The notes under the pieces are model-generated. The model saw nothing but the letters and a program-made list of their open reading frames with translations. It searched no databases and was not told the origin of the DNA. A stretch of 32,773 nt of DNA from Lutibacter sp. (lineage in GTDB: Bacteria; Bacteroidota; Bacteroidia; Flavobacteriales; Flavobacteriaceae): positions 1-32,773 of the forward strand of contig JAQVGD010000013.1 in the NCBI GenBank assembly GCA_028696945.1, in the 5' to 3' direction. This document shows positions 24,838-32,773 of the stretch, in pieces; position 1 is the stretch's first letter, and each line of letters begins with the position of its first letter. A program made the translations under genes and the position numbers.

Positions 24838-26190
24838 TTACTTGTCTATTTCTGGTTGCATTTTAAAACTTTCCATAAATGCAGTGGTATAATTACCAGC
24901 AATATAATCTGGGTGATCCATTAATTGTCTGTGGAAAGGTATTGTTGTTTTTATGCCTTCAATGACAAATTCGTCCAAAGCTCTTTTCATTTTACTAATA
25001 GCTTCTTTACGAGTTTGCGCAGTTGTAATTAATTTCGCAATCATAGAGTCATAATTTGGCGGAATCGTGTAACCAGCATATACATGCGTATCCACTCTAA
25101 CTCCATGACCTCCAGGAACGTGCAAAGTGGTAATTTTCCCCGGTGATGGCCTAAAATCTTTATAAGGATCTTCTGCATTTATTCTGCATTCTATTGAATG
25201 TAATTTTGGAAAATAGTTTTTTCCGGAAATTGGAACTCCAGCCGCTACTTTAATTTGCTCATAAATTAAATCATAATCAATTACCTGTTCTGTAATAGGA
25301 TGTTCTACCTGAATACGGGTGTTCATTTCCATAAAGTAGAAATTTCTATGTTTATCCACTAAAAACTCAATAGTGCCTGCGCCCTCATAGGCAATAAATT
25401 CTGCAGCTTTTACGGCTGCATCTCCCATTCTTTTTCGCAATTGCGTGGTCATAAAAGGTGATGGAGCTTCTTCAGTTAGCTTTTGGTGACGACGTTGAAT
25501 GGAGCAATCTCTTTCTGATAAATGGCAAGCTTTTCCATAAGAATCTCCTATGATTTGGATTTCAATATGTCGAGGTTCTTCAATCAGCTTTTCCATATAC
25601 ATCCCATCATTTCCAAAACATGCAAGTGCTTCTTGTTTGGCTGCATCCCAAGCATTTTTAAGGTCACTTTTATTATAAACGGCCCTCATTCCTTTTCCTC
25701 CACCACCTGCAGTTGCCTTTAACATAACAGGATATTTCATTTCATCAGCCAACGTTTCAGCATCTTCATAGGTTTCCAATATACCCTCCGAACCTGGAAT
25801 TGTTGGAACACCTGCTTCTTTCATAGTGGCACGGGCAGAAGCTTTATCACCCATTCTGTTAATCATATCTGAAGTAGCACCAATAAATTTTATGCCATGC
25901 TCTTCACACAATTTTGAAAATTTGGCGTTTTCAGACAAAAAACCATATCCAGGATGGATGGCATCGGCATTTGTTATTTCAGCAGCTGCCAATATAGCCG
26001 ACATTTTTAAATAAGATTCGCTACTTGGCGGAGGACCGATACACACAGCTTCATCAGCAAAGCGAACATGTAAACTTTCTGAATCGGCGGTTGAGTAAAC
26101 AGCCACTGTTTTTATGCCAATTTCTCTGCAGGTTCGTATAACTCGTAAAGCTATTTCACCTCTATTTGCAATTAATATTTTTTTAAACAT
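24838..26190 (-). CDS. accC: Biotin carboxylase subunit of acetyl-CoA carboxylase
   Basis: 450 residues. It carboxylates the biotin on AccB using ATP and bicarbonate, the first half-reaction of malonyl-CoA synthesis. Landmarks: [20 protein letters not shown] (4-23), the glycine-rich ATP loop [12 protein letters not shown] (about 157-168), the [11 protein letters not shown] segment, and the ATP-grasp catalytic [14 protein letters not shown] (about 286-299). Last gene of the fabH-accB-accC series; it begins 78 bp after accB. The carboxyltransferase genes accA/accD are not in the window. Confidence 0.96.
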   Translation of the reverse strand: MFKKILIANRGEIALRVIRTCREIGIKTVAVYSTADSESLHVRFADEAVCIGPPPSSESYLKMSAILAAAEITNADAIHPGYGFLSENAKFSKLCEEHGIKFIGATSDMINRMGDKASARATMKEAGVPTIPGSEGILETYEDAETLADEMKYPVMLKATAGGGGKGMRAVYNKSDLKNAWDAAKQEALACFGNDGMYMEKLIEEPRHIEIQIIGDSYGKACHLSERDCSIQRRHQKLTEEAPSPFMTTQLRKRMGDAAVKAAEFIAYEGAGTIEFLVDKHRNFYFMEMNTRIQVEHPITEQVIDYDLIYEQIKVAAGVPISGKNYFPKLHSIECRINAEDPYKDFRPSPGKITTLHVPGGHGVRVDTHVYAGYTIPPNYDSMIAKLITTAQTRKEAISKMKRALDEFVIEGIKTTIPFHRQLMDHPDYIAGNYTTAFMESFKMQPEIDK

Positions 26191-26268
26191 ACTGTTTTCA
26201 AATTATTATAAACAACAATCAATTTCAAAATATTTTTGAAACTCGGATTTTGCAATATGGAATTAAAA

Positions 26269-26754
26269 TTACGATGGATCCACCAAAAATATTGGCTGTC
26301 CGTACTCAACAGGAGTCGCATCTTCCACTAATATTTTTACTATCTTTCCTGAAACTTCAGATTCAATTTCATTAAATAATTTCATGGCTTCAACCATGCA
26401 CACAATGGTATTAGGACTTACAATGTCACCTACTTCAACAAAAACAGGTTTATCGGGTGCTGGTCTTCTGTAAAAAGTACCGATTATAGGAGAAGTAATT
26501 TCAATATATTTTGTGTCGATTTCTTTGGTGTCTGGATCAACACTTGCAGTTTGTGCAGGGTCTTGAGCAGGTATTGGTTGTCCGCTTATGTTCATTTGAG
26601 GAATACCAGCTGGTGCTTGTTGAAGTATGGTAGTTTCCGTTTTTTCAGCTCCAGTTTTAATGGTGATTTTAATATCTTCCATTTCTAATTTAACTTCACT
26701 TGCGCCCGATTTGGCCACAAATTTTATCAGATTTTGAATATCTTTTAAATCCAT
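26269..26754 (-). CDS. accB: Biotin carboxyl carrier protein
   Basis: 161 residues. An N-terminal dimerisation segment (1-45), a Pro/Gln/Ala-rich flexible linker (about 46-78), and a C-terminal biotinyl domain (about 82-160). The biotin acceptor is K125 in CMVEAMKLFNEI. The thumb-type insert and the SPIIGTFYRRPAPDKP segment are typical of AccB. It shuttles carboxybiotin between AccC and the carboxyltransferase. It is 28 bp after fabH and 78 bp before accC. Confidence 0.96.
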   Translation of the reverse strand: MDLKDIQNLIKFVAKSGASEVKLEMEDIKITIKTGAEKTETTILQQAPAGIPQMNISGQPIPAQDPAQTASVDPDTKEIDTKYIEITSPIIGTFYRRPAPDKPVFVEVGDIVSPNTIVCMVEAMKLFNEIESEVSGKIVKILVEDATPVEYGQPIFLVDPS

Positions 26755-26782
26755 GATAATTTGGTTTTAAATTGTTAATTGG

Positions 26783-27778
26783 TTAAGAGTTGTACGCCCA
26801 TTTAAAGTAAATTGATCCCCAAGTGAAACCACCCCCAAATGATGCGAAAATTATATTGTCTCCTTTTTTAAGTTGTTGTTCGTAATCGGCTAAAAGCAAT
26901 GGTAATGTTGCCGAAGTTGTGTTGCCGTAATTTTGAATATTCATCATTACTTTTGAACTGTCTAATTCAATTCTGTTTGCCGTAGCTTCAATAATGCGTT
27001 TGTTTGCCTGATGGGCGGCAAGCCAATTGATATCTTCTTTAGTTAGATTATTGCGTTCCAAAATTTTAACTGTGGCATCTGCCATATTAAACACCGCATT
27101 TTTAAATACTGTTTTACCGTCTTGAAAAACAAAATTTTCTTTATTATCTATCCCTTCTTTTGTCAATGGATACAAGGATCCACCTGCTTTTACCTGTAAA
27201 AATTCTCTTCCAACTCCATCACTTCTCAAATATTCATCCTGCAATCCTAAACCTTCGTTATTAGGTTCAAATAAAACTGCTCCTGCGCCATCTCCAAATA
27301 TAATACAAGTTGACCTATCAGTGTAATCAATCATGGAAGAACATTTGTCGGCTCCTATAAGCAACACTTTTTTATACCTGCCAGATTCAATATATTTTGC
27401 TGCTACAGACATTCCATATAAAAAACTTGAACAGGCGGCTTCCAAATCAAAACCAAAAGCATTTGTTGCGCCAATTTCAGAAGCTACATAAACAGCTGTT
27501 GCGGCCGCTTGCATATCTGGCGTAGCTGTTGCCACGATGACCAATTCAATTTCTTTGGGATTTAATTTTTTCTTATCCAGTAACTGTTGGGCTGCTTTAA
27601 TTGCCATAAAAGAAGTTCCTTTTCCTTCTCCTTTTAAAATTCTTCGTTCTTTAATTCCAGTTCTTGCCGTAATCCATTCATCATTAGTGTCCACCATTTT
27701 TTCTAACATTTCATTTGTTAAAATGTATTCAGGAACATATTTTCCAACTGCAGTAATCACTGCGGTAATTTTTGTCAT
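26783..27778 (-). CDS. fabH: Beta-ketoacyl-ACP synthase III
   Basis: 331 residues from the ATG at 27778; the frame runs seven codons further to a TTG, but the N terminus MTKITAVITAVGKYVPE fits the family. FabH condenses an acyl-CoA primer with malonyl-ACP to start fatty-acid synthesis. The catalytic triad is intact: C116 (EAACSSFLYG), H256 (AAHQANKRI) and N286 (NYGNTTSATLP). NDEWITARTGIKERR is the conserved CoA-binding start. It precedes accB and accC; a terminator upstream separates it from rpmF. A TTCCTTTG box at 27810-27817 (minus) is one base off consensus. Confidence 0.96.
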   Translation of the reverse strand: MTKITAVITAVGKYVPEYILTNEMLEKMVDTNDEWITARTGIKERRILKGEGKGTSFMAIKAAQQLLDKKKLNPKEIELVIVATATPDMQAAATAVYVASEIGATNAFGFDLEAACSSFLYGMSVAAKYIESGRYKKVLLIGADKCSSMIDYTDRSTCIIFGDGAGAVLFEPNNEGLGLQDEYLRSDGVGREFLQVKAGGSLYPLTKEGIDNKENFVFQDGKTVFKNAVFNMADATVKILERNNLTKEDINWLAAHQANKRIIEATANRIELDSSKVMMNIQNYGNTTSATLPLLLADYEQQLKKGDNIIFASFGGGFTWGSIYFKWAYNS

Positions 27779-27879
27779 ATTTTGCTTTCTTTTTATCAAA
27801 AAAGAATTTCAAAGGAATGAAATATTTTTTGATTTATGAGTGATTTTCATCAATTTTCATCGATTTTACCCTGAAAAGT

Positions 27880-27905
27880 AAAAAAAAACCCCCAAAAAGA
27901 GAGTT
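27880..27905 (-). terminator. Strand-specific terminator with G-U pairs after rpmF
   Basis: The minus-strand RNA reads AACUCUC-UUUUU-GGGGGUU and then a U run. Pairing uses three C-G, two U-G and two A-U pairs. On the plus strand the wobble positions become A-C mismatches, so only minus-strand transcripts fold well. It ends 24 bp after the rpmF stop. Confidence 0.7.
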
Positions 27906-27929
27906 TTCTAAATATTTATAAGAAACTGA

Positions 27930-28127
27930 TTAAGCTTTAATTTCTTCAGTTGAATCTATTACAATTTGACCTCTGTAATACAATTTTCCCTCATGCCAGT
28001 GTGCTCTGTGGTACAAATGTGCCTCACCTGTTGTTGGGTCAATAGCCAGTTGAGGAGCTACTGCTTTGTAATGAGTTCTTCTTTTATCTCTTCTTGTTTT
28101 TGATATTTTTCTTTTAGGATGTGCCAT
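27930..28127 (-). CDS. rpmF: 50S ribosomal protein bL32
   Basis: 65 residues, full length. The N terminus [20 protein letters not shown] is the L32 signature. There is no CxxC zinc motif, so it is the cysteine-free (C-minus) form. It overlaps the end of the upstream DUF177 gene by 14 bp, the widespread yceD-rpmF pairing, which in many bacteria leads into fatty-acid genes as here. Confidence 0.97.
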   Translation of the reverse strand: MAHPKRKISKTRRDKRRTHYKAVAPQLAIDPTTGEAHLYHRAHWHEGKLYYRGQIVIDSTEEIKA

Positions 28128-28698
28128 TACGCTTATTTTTTTCTATTAGTATATTCTTTAATTTATTCCACCTAGGATCAATTTCCCTATTTTTATTTTC
28201 TTCCTGCTGTTCTTCTTCTCCTTCATCGTCTTCTGCTTTTATTTCAAATTCTTTTAACTTTTCCAAAACTTCTGAATGAAGAGAACCATCAATTACGCCC
28301 GGATGTATTCTTTTTAAAGGCACTGCCAGCACAATTGCTTCATAAATGTATTGTGCCACGTTAAATTTACTTTCAGAAAATGGGATGATTAATAGCTCTT
28401 CATTTTCATCATTAAACTCCTCTCCAAATTTTACAATTAAACGAATATCAGTCTCTATTGGTTGATGAAATAACTCGGTAGTTACATCACAAGCCACTTC
28501 AACCCAGCCAGTAAAAGCAAAATCCAATTCAAAAATTGTCGTGTTTTTTAAAAATGACAACATTACTTTTACGTTTGAACCGTAAAATTCATCATAGTTA
28601 AAAAAATCGAAGAACTTCTTGTCAATTGTGTATTCAAACTGATGAATTCCTTCTTTTAAACCTATAAAAGAAATATCAAATTCCTTTAAATCTTTCAT
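28114..28698 (-). CDS. DUF177/YceD-family protein
   Basis: 194 residues from the ATG at 28698. The frame extends four codons to a TTG, but the ATG start ([15 protein letters not shown]) agrees with relatives and leaves a sensible leader from the -7 box. The family core around EVACDVTTE (about 82-90) is present, and the tail is strongly acidic ([17 protein letters not shown]). In plants and bacteria, YceD homologues are needed for 23S rRNA maturation or accumulation; the bacterial role is otherwise unclear. It overlaps rpmF by 14 bp, indicating translational coupling. Confidence 0.9.
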   Translation of the reverse strand: MKDLKEFDISFIGLKEGIHQFEYTIDKKFFDFFNYDEFYGSNVKVMLSFLKNTTIFELDFAFTGWVEVACDVTTELFHQPIETDIRLIVKFGEEFNDENEELLIIPFSESKFNVAQYIYEAIVLAVPLKRIHPGVIDGSLHSEVLEKLKEFEIKAEDDEGEEEQQEENKNREIDPRWNKLKNILIEKNKRNGTS

Positions 28699-28720
28699 TT
28701 TGAAATTCAATTTGAGCGTG

Positions 28721-28728
28721 CAAAGATA
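28721..28728 (-). promoter_or_regulatory. -7 box of yceD-rpmF
   Basis: The minus strand reads TATCTTTG, an exact TAnnTTTG match 22 bp before the ATG at 28698. No clear -33 TTTG. It lies between pdxA and yceD, so yceD need not depend on pdxA transcription. Confidence 0.6.
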
Positions 28729-28776
28729 TAAAATTATAAAATATATACTAAAGTAAATATTGAATATTTATCTATT

Positions 28777-29820
28777 TTATTTTTGATGCGTAATTTTTAA
28801 AGTGTTTTCAGTCAAACTTTTATATTCTCGCCTTGTTTTGAAAATTTGAATTCCACTAAAAACAGCTTCTTTAAAGGAGTTTATATTCGCCAAATCCTTT
28901 CCTGCAATATCATAGGCTGTACCGTGATCAGGCGAGGTTCTTACTTTATCCAAACCTGCTGTAAAGTTAACACCTTCACCAAAGGATAATGCTTTAAACG
29001 GTGCCAAACCCTGATCGTGGTACATGGCCAAGATAGCATCAAAATTTTTGTAATTTTCTGACCCAAAAAAACCATCGGCAGCATACGGTCCATAAACCAA
29101 TTTTCCTTCATTTTGGATTTCGGCAATAGTAGGCCTTATTATTTCATCATCTTCAGTTCCAATAACACCGTGATCACCACAGTGTGGATTTAATCCCAAT
29201 AAAGCAATTTTAGGTTTTGAAATGGCAAAATCTTCCACCAATGTTTTGTACAATATGGCTACTTTTTTCTTAATTAAATCGCTGGTAATTGTTTCTGAAA
29301 CTTTTGAAACTGGAATATGCCCTGTTATTAAGCCAATTCTTAAACTTTCAGTCATTAAAATCATTAAGCTTTCGCCTTTTAATTTTGATTCTAGATATTC
29401 TGTATGTCCAGGAAATTTAAAGTCGTCCGACTGAATATTCTCTTTACTTATAGGAGCGGTTACCAATAAATCAATTTCTCCTTTAGCCAAAGCGTATGTT
29501 GCCGCTTCCAAAGATTCAAAAGCGTATTTTCCTGATGCTGCTGTTGGTGTTCCTAAATTAATTTCAAATTCTTCTTTCCATAAATTCAACACATTAAACC
29601 GACCTGGTATGGCAGCATCAACTTGTCTTATGCCATTGAAAAGCAAATTGATATCCATATTTTTTTTATAGGCCGTAATTAATTTGGCCGAACCAAAAAG
29701 AACTGGTGTACAAAAATCGAACATCCGTTTATCCAAAAAGGTTTTCAAAATAATTTCTATGCCAACGCCATTAAAATCTCCTATAGAAATTCCCAATACT
29801 ATTTTTTCAGATTTGTCCAT
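28777..29820 (-). CDS. pdxA: 4-hydroxythreonine-4-phosphate dehydrogenase
   Basis: 347 residues. It oxidises 4-phosphohydroxy-L-threonine with NAD in the DXP-dependent route to pyridoxal phosphate. The three metal-binding histidines align with the E. coli enzyme: H168 (TGHIP), H213 (NPHCGDHG) and H268 (YHDQGLAPFK). PGHTEYL (137-143) marks the substrate site. ISIGDFNGVGIEI (11-23) is the N-terminal signature, with Phe-Asn where many PdxA have Pro-Ala or Pro-Gly. Divergent from ribE; promoter boxes of the two genes face each other. Confidence 0.95.
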   Translation of the reverse strand: MDKSEKIVLGISIGDFNGVGIEIILKTFLDKRMFDFCTPVLFGSAKLITAYKKNMDINLLFNGIRQVDAAIPGRFNVLNLWKEEFEINLGTPTAASGKYAFESLEAATYALAKGEIDLLVTAPISKENIQSDDFKFPGHTEYLESKLKGESLMILMTESLRIGLITGHIPVSKVSETITSDLIKKKVAILYKTLVEDFAISKPKIALLGLNPHCGDHGVIGTEDDEIIRPTIAEIQNEGKLVYGPYAADGFFGSENYKNFDAILAMYHDQGLAPFKALSFGEGVNFTAGLDKVRTSPDHGTAYDIAGKDLANINSFKEAVFSGIQIFKTRREYKSLTENTLKITHQK

Positions 29821-29839
29821 AAATCAGCTTTATTATACT

Positions 29840-29847
29840 TAAATTTG
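29840..29847 (+). promoter_or_regulatory. -7 box of ribE
   Basis: TAAATTTG is an exact TAnnTTTG match 33 bp before the ribE ATG (29881). A TTTG at 29812-29815 is 24 bp upstream, a little far. Six bases separate it from the opposing pdxA box. Confidence 0.6.
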
Positions 29848-29853
29848 AATCAT

Positions 29854-29861
29854 CAAAAGTA
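29854..29861 (-). promoter_or_regulatory. -7 box of pdxA
   Basis: The minus strand reads TACTTTTG, an exact TAnnTTTG match 33 bp before the pdxA ATG (29820). No clear -33. It faces the ribE box, so polymerases on the two promoters would collide or exclude each other. Confidence 0.55.
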
Positions 29862-29880
29862 GTCAATTAAATTGAAAAGT

Positions 29881-30465
29881 ATGTTTACAGGGATTATAGA
29901 AAGTGTGGGGTTTGTTAAAAATTTAAAGAAAGAAGGTGAAAATCTTCATATTACCATTGAAAGCAATTTTACTTCTGAATTAAAAATAGACCAAAGTATT
30001 GCCCACAACGGTGTTTGTTTAACCATTGTGAATATAAGGGACAAAGAATATACGGTAACTGCCATAAAAGAAACGCTCGACAAATCGAATTTGAAATATA
30101 TAAAAGTTGGTGACAAATTAAATTTGGAACGCGCAATGATTCTTGGTGCCAGACTGGACGGACATATTGTGCAAGGTCATGTGGACCAAACAGCCGTTTG
30201 CACTAATGTTGTTGAAGAAAATGGCAGTTGGGTATTTGGTTTTGACTATGATAAGGCTTATAACAATATTACTATTGAAAAAGGTTCCATTACCATAAAT
30301 GGCGTAAGTTTAACGGTGGTAAATTCACAAAAAAATAGTTTTTCGGTAGCTATTATTCCTTACACTTATGAATTTACCAATTTTCACACTTTTGAAGTGG
30401 GAACGGTTGTTAATTTGGAATTTGATGTAATAGGCAAGTACGTAGCTAGGTTGTTGCAGAAGTAA
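29881..30465 (+). CDS. ribE: Riboflavin synthase, alpha chain
   Basis: 194 residues from the ATG at 29881; a TTG three codons upstream is in frame, but MFTGIIE is the invariant N terminus. It joins two 6,7-dimethyl-8-ribityllumazine molecules into riboflavin. Two tandem lumazine-binding repeats are evident: IAHNGVCLTIVN (about 40-51) with LDGHIVQGHVD (about 93-103) in the first, and SITINGVSLTVVN (about 138-150) with IPYTYEFTNF in the second. Its stop (30463-30465) touches the stop of the convergent mini-gene at 30466. No FMN riboswitch is visible in the short leader. Confidence 0.97.
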   Translation: MFTGIIESVGFVKNLKKEGENLHITIESNFTSELKIDQSIAHNGVCLTIVNIRDKEYTVTAIKETLDKSNLKYIKVGDKLNLERAMILGARLDGHIVQGHVDQTAVCTNVVEENGSWVFGFDYDKAYNNITIEKGSITINGVSLTVVNSQKNSFSVAIIPYTYEFTNFHTFEVGTVVNLEFDVIGKYVARLLQK

Positions 30466-30636
30466 TTATCTTTTTCTTTTTAATGAGTAAATTCCGTAAA
30501 TTACGCCTGAAGCCAATAAAAATGACAAACCACCGTCAATTGGCAAGCCTGGAGGAGGAGGTGGTGCATATGCTGGCAAACTAGACAGCATAAAACCAAA
30601 ACACCATATTAGTAACTTAACTTTTTTTCTATTCAT
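30466..30636 (-). CDS. 56-residue protein with PID-type C-terminal sorting signal
   Basis: Found by reading the minus strand from the ATG at 30634-30636 to TAA at 30466-30468. Layout: basic MNRKK, a hydrophobic signal sequence (about 8-20, ending SSLPAYA at 24), a run PPPPPG (25-30), then LPIDGG (31-36), a hydrophobic helix (37-52) and basic KRKR end. This is the PID-CTERM arrangement of very short Bacteroidota proteins: signal peptide, proline spacer, PIDGG motif, transmembrane helix, positive tail. Such C termini are thought to be recognised and cleaved by a membrane sorting protease (exosortase-like); no candidate enzyme is in this window. The mature part after both cuts would be only a few residues. 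Convergent with ribE with no gap. Confidence 0.85.
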   Translation of the reverse strand: MNRKKVKLLIWCFGFMLSSLPAYAPPPPPGLPIDGGLSFLLASGVIYGIYSLKRKR

Positions 30637-31227
30637 TTTTGGGGTTGAATATGCAGCAAACTTTATAAAATCAGATAAATATATTAATTATTTTTTATAA
30701 TTTGCGTTATTTTAAATGTACACCTTCAAACATTATTGCAAAATCGGAGAATCATATCCATCAGCTTTATATGTTAACTTTCAGTATTTTATAGTTATCT
30801 ATTACATTCTTGTATTCCAAAAAAGGCATGATTACTTAACAAAAATCATTTGGTATAAATTAATCCCATTAATTACTCACTACTTCGTGGTCAAATATAT
30901 ATATAATATTCATACCCAACAAAAAATCAATATAAATAAACGAATTGCCTGTTATTTATCATAAATGGATTTTTTATGGGCTTAAAATTTACCGCGAAAA
31001 TACCCACACTTGCTTATTTTAAAATTTGTGGTAGTAATCAATTGTTTATCGCATTTTATTTTCCTTATATTACCGTCTTAATAAGCAATCTTAAATTTAA
31101 AAATATCGCAAACCATTACGTTTCTATTTATCTTTTTTCAAACTAAAACAGCTAATTTATTTAAATAAAATTAGCTATTTTGGTTTAACCTAAGTGCTTC
31201 AAACTTTAGGCACTGTTTAATTACAAA
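30637..31227. other. 591-bp AT-rich spacer with nested inverted repeats
   Basis: No gene supported; an 82-codon plus-strand frame at 30716-30964 is very AT-rich and resembles nothing. Inverted repeats: TTGCTTATT (31010-31018) with AATAAGCAA (31080-31088), and AGCTAATTT (31150-31158) with AAATTAGCT (31168-31176). The latter is a possible weak terminator for the RND gene, whose stop is at 31228. A near-consensus box (TAAAGTTTG, one base too long) lies ahead of the 56-aa gene. Confidence 0.6.
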
Positions 31228-32773
31228 TTACTGATTTCTGTTCAGTTTTAACTTAAAATTATTTAACAACGAATACATTACCGGCACAATAATTAACGTT
31301 AAAAAAGTGGCAAATGTCAACCCGAAAATAATAGTCCAGGACATAGGTCCCCAAAATGCCACGTTTTCACCACCAATATAAAATTGTGCATCAAACTCGG
31401 TAAACAAGGTCATAAAATTCACGTTTATTCCTATGGCCAATGGCAACAATCCTAAAATGGTGGTAATTGCCGTTAACAATACAGGTCTTAAACGTGTTTT
31501 ACCGCCTTCAACAATACTTTCATTAATTATTTCTTTGGTTAAAACACCTTCATCCAATCCTACTTCCAAACGTTTGCGCGCCATTATCAGGTTTGTGTAA
31601 TCAATAAGTACAATAGCGTTGTTTACCACAATACCCGCCAAGGAGATAATGCCAATCATCGTCATCATAATCACAAATTCCATTCTAAAAATAATTAATC
31701 CAAGCAAAACACCAATTAAACTTAATAATACCGTTAGTGATATGATAATTGGGGTTGAGGTTGAATTGAATTGAGCCACCAATATTAAGAAAATTAAAAA
31801 CACTGCAATTAATAAAGCCTTGCTTAAAAAAGCCATTTCCTCGGCCTGTGATTCTTGTTCACCAGTATAAGAAATTGAAATGTTTTTGGGTAAATTAAAT
31901 TTTTTCAATTCGCTTCTAATTTGATCATTTATTTCTGTGGCATTATAACCTTCTAAAATATTTGATGCAATGGTAATTACCCGGTCAAGGTCTTTTCGTT
32001 TAACGGCGCTAAATGTGGAGGAAGTTTCTGCATGGGCAATTGATGAGATTGGCACCTGAACAATTTTACCGCTACTCTGGTTTCTAAAGGTAATTTTTTG
32101 ATTGATTAATGCTTGTTTGTCATATCGATATTTATCCATTAAACGGATGTTTATGGGATAATCATCTTCACCATCTTTAAAGGTAGAAACCTCTTTTCCG
32201 AACAATGAAGTACGAAGTGCATCGCCTACTTGCCCAGTTGAAATATTCAAACGACGCGCTTTTTGTCGGTCGATAATGATGGGTAATTCTGGTTTTCCCT
32301 GTTCCACATCCAATTTCAATTCTTCAATCCCTGAAATATTTTTATTTTTGATAAATCGTTTGATGTTTTCGGCGGTTGTCAATAATAGTTCGTAATCATC
32401 TCCCGCAACTTCAATATTAATTGGAGCACCAGCTGGCGGACCATCGGCAGGTCTGTCAACAATAATATCCACTCCTGGAATGTCCTTTAATAATTCCCTT
32501 ATTTCAATTAAAACATCTTCGGTATCAATATTTCCACGTTCAATAAATTTAACAAAATCTACCGTTATACGCGCTTTATTTGGGCTTGTTCCTCCATCCT
32601 GACTTCTTTTTGGATCACTTGTACCTTCACCAACTTGTCCAATTACCGACGTAATTAAATTATTTTTGCCGTCAACCTCATATTTTTTTAGATAATTCTG
32701 AATTTTATTTTCAACTTCTATTGAAAGTTTATTGGTAACTTCTATATCAGTTCCAATAGGATATTCTATGTAA
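31228..32773 (-). CDS. RND multidrug/metal efflux permease (AcrB/HAE-1 type), C-terminal part
   Basis: A partial gene: the frame stays open from the stop at 31228 to the right edge, giving 515 residues of the C-terminal half. It starts in the second porter domain (YIEYPIGTDIEVTNK), runs through the docking/porter region with the DIPGVDIIVDRPADGPP stretch, then the last five or six transmembrane helices (from about YTGEQESQAEEMAFLSKALLI). The helix GIISLAGIVVNNAIVLIDY and the GGKTRLRPVLLTA loop before helix 11-12 are hallmark RND sequences. It would work with a membrane-fusion protein and an outer-membrane channel, usually encoded on the missing upstream side. The substrate cannot be inferred. 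A GTG at 32472 is within the frame and is not the start. Confidence 0.92.
   Translation of the reverse strand, partial: YIEYPIGTDIEVTNKLSIEVENKIQNYLKKYEVDGKNNLITSVIGQVGEGTSDPKRSQDGGTSPNKARITVDFVKFIERGNIDTEDVLIEIRELLKDIPGVDIIVDRPADGPPAGAPINIEVAGDDYELLLTTAENIKRFIKNKNISGIEELKLDVEQGKPELPIIIDRQKARRLNISTGQVGDALRTSLFGKEVSTFKDGEDDYPINIRLMDKYRYDKQALINQKITFRNQSSGKIVQVPISSIAHAETSSTFSAVKRKDLDRVITIASNILEGYNATEINDQIRSELKKFNLPKNISISYTGEQESQAEEMAFLSKALLIAVFLIFLILVAQFNSTSTPIIISLTVLLSLIGVLLGLIIFRMEFVIMMTMIGIISLAGIVVNNAIVLIDYTNLIMARKRLEVGLDEGVLTKEIINESIVEGGKTRLRPVLLTAITTILGLLPLAIGINVNFMTLFTEFDAQFYIGGENVAFWGPMSWTIIFGLTFATFLTLIIVPVMYSLLNNFKLKLNRNQ

Noticed and set aside
27779-27799. Upstream TTG start for fabH
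   Set aside because: The extra seven residues (lysine-rich) are not in the family; the ATG at 27778 fits.
29850-29880. FMN riboswitch ahead of ribE
   Set aside because: The leader is only about 30 nt long, too short for the conserved RFN structure.
30716-30964. An 82-codon plus-strand frame
   Set aside because: Composition is that of random AT-rich DNA, with no promoter and no recognisable protein features.

Overview
The window is about 33 kb of AT-rich chromosome from a member of the Bacteroidota, almost certainly Flavobacteriaceae. The grounds are: protein sequences that read as flavobacterial orthologues (PolA, L13, S9, S2, AsnRS, RpoN, FucP-type sugar porter, the asparaginase/ExbB/ExbD cluster); repeated use of the Bacteroidota -7 promoter box TAnnTTTG; no Shine-Dalgarno pattern ahead of starts; and a 56-residue protein ending in a PID-type C-terminal sorting signal. 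The content is mostly housekeeping. I see no phage, plasmid, CRISPR array, intact insertion sequence, rRNA or tRNA.

Left part (1-5.7 kb): the tail of an unidentified gene with an in-frame stop, a polysaccharide deacetylase, a cysteine-free thioredoxin-like protein, a membrane-anchored metallophosphoesterase, and DNA polymerase I. All three catalytic aspartates of the polymerase's 3'-5' exonuclease site are substituted. A repeat zone follows (5.7-6.15 kb): four 60-bp hairpin repeats, then 25 indel-free heptamers.

Translation block (6.2-12.4 kb): rplM-rpsI, a structured leader, rpsB-tsf, then pyrH-frr. The two halves are split by a minus-strand sugar transporter and a roughly 600-bp spacer with REP-like palindromes bracketed by 36-bp direct repeats. 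Next come an MMPL/RND-type exporter, asnS (whose promoter sits in a second heptamer array), rpoN and a PAP2-like membrane protein.

Middle (19-24.8 kb, mostly minus strand): type I asparaginase, ExbB, a small membrane protein, two ExbD proteins and an outer-membrane beta-barrel protein, consistent with a TonB energising unit. A YugP-like metallopeptidase and an Lrp/AsnC regulator follow. Right part (24.8-32.8 kb): the fatty-acid set yceD-rpmF / fabH-accB-accC, then pdxA divergent from ribE with promoter boxes facing each other, the PID-CTERM mini-protein, and the C-terminal part of an RND efflux pump running off the window.

No large undescribed system is evident. The items most worth a second look are the degenerate PolA proofreading site, the unannotated 56-aa sorting-signal protein, the rpsB leader, the two heptamer arrays, and the REP block between the two halves of the translation cluster.
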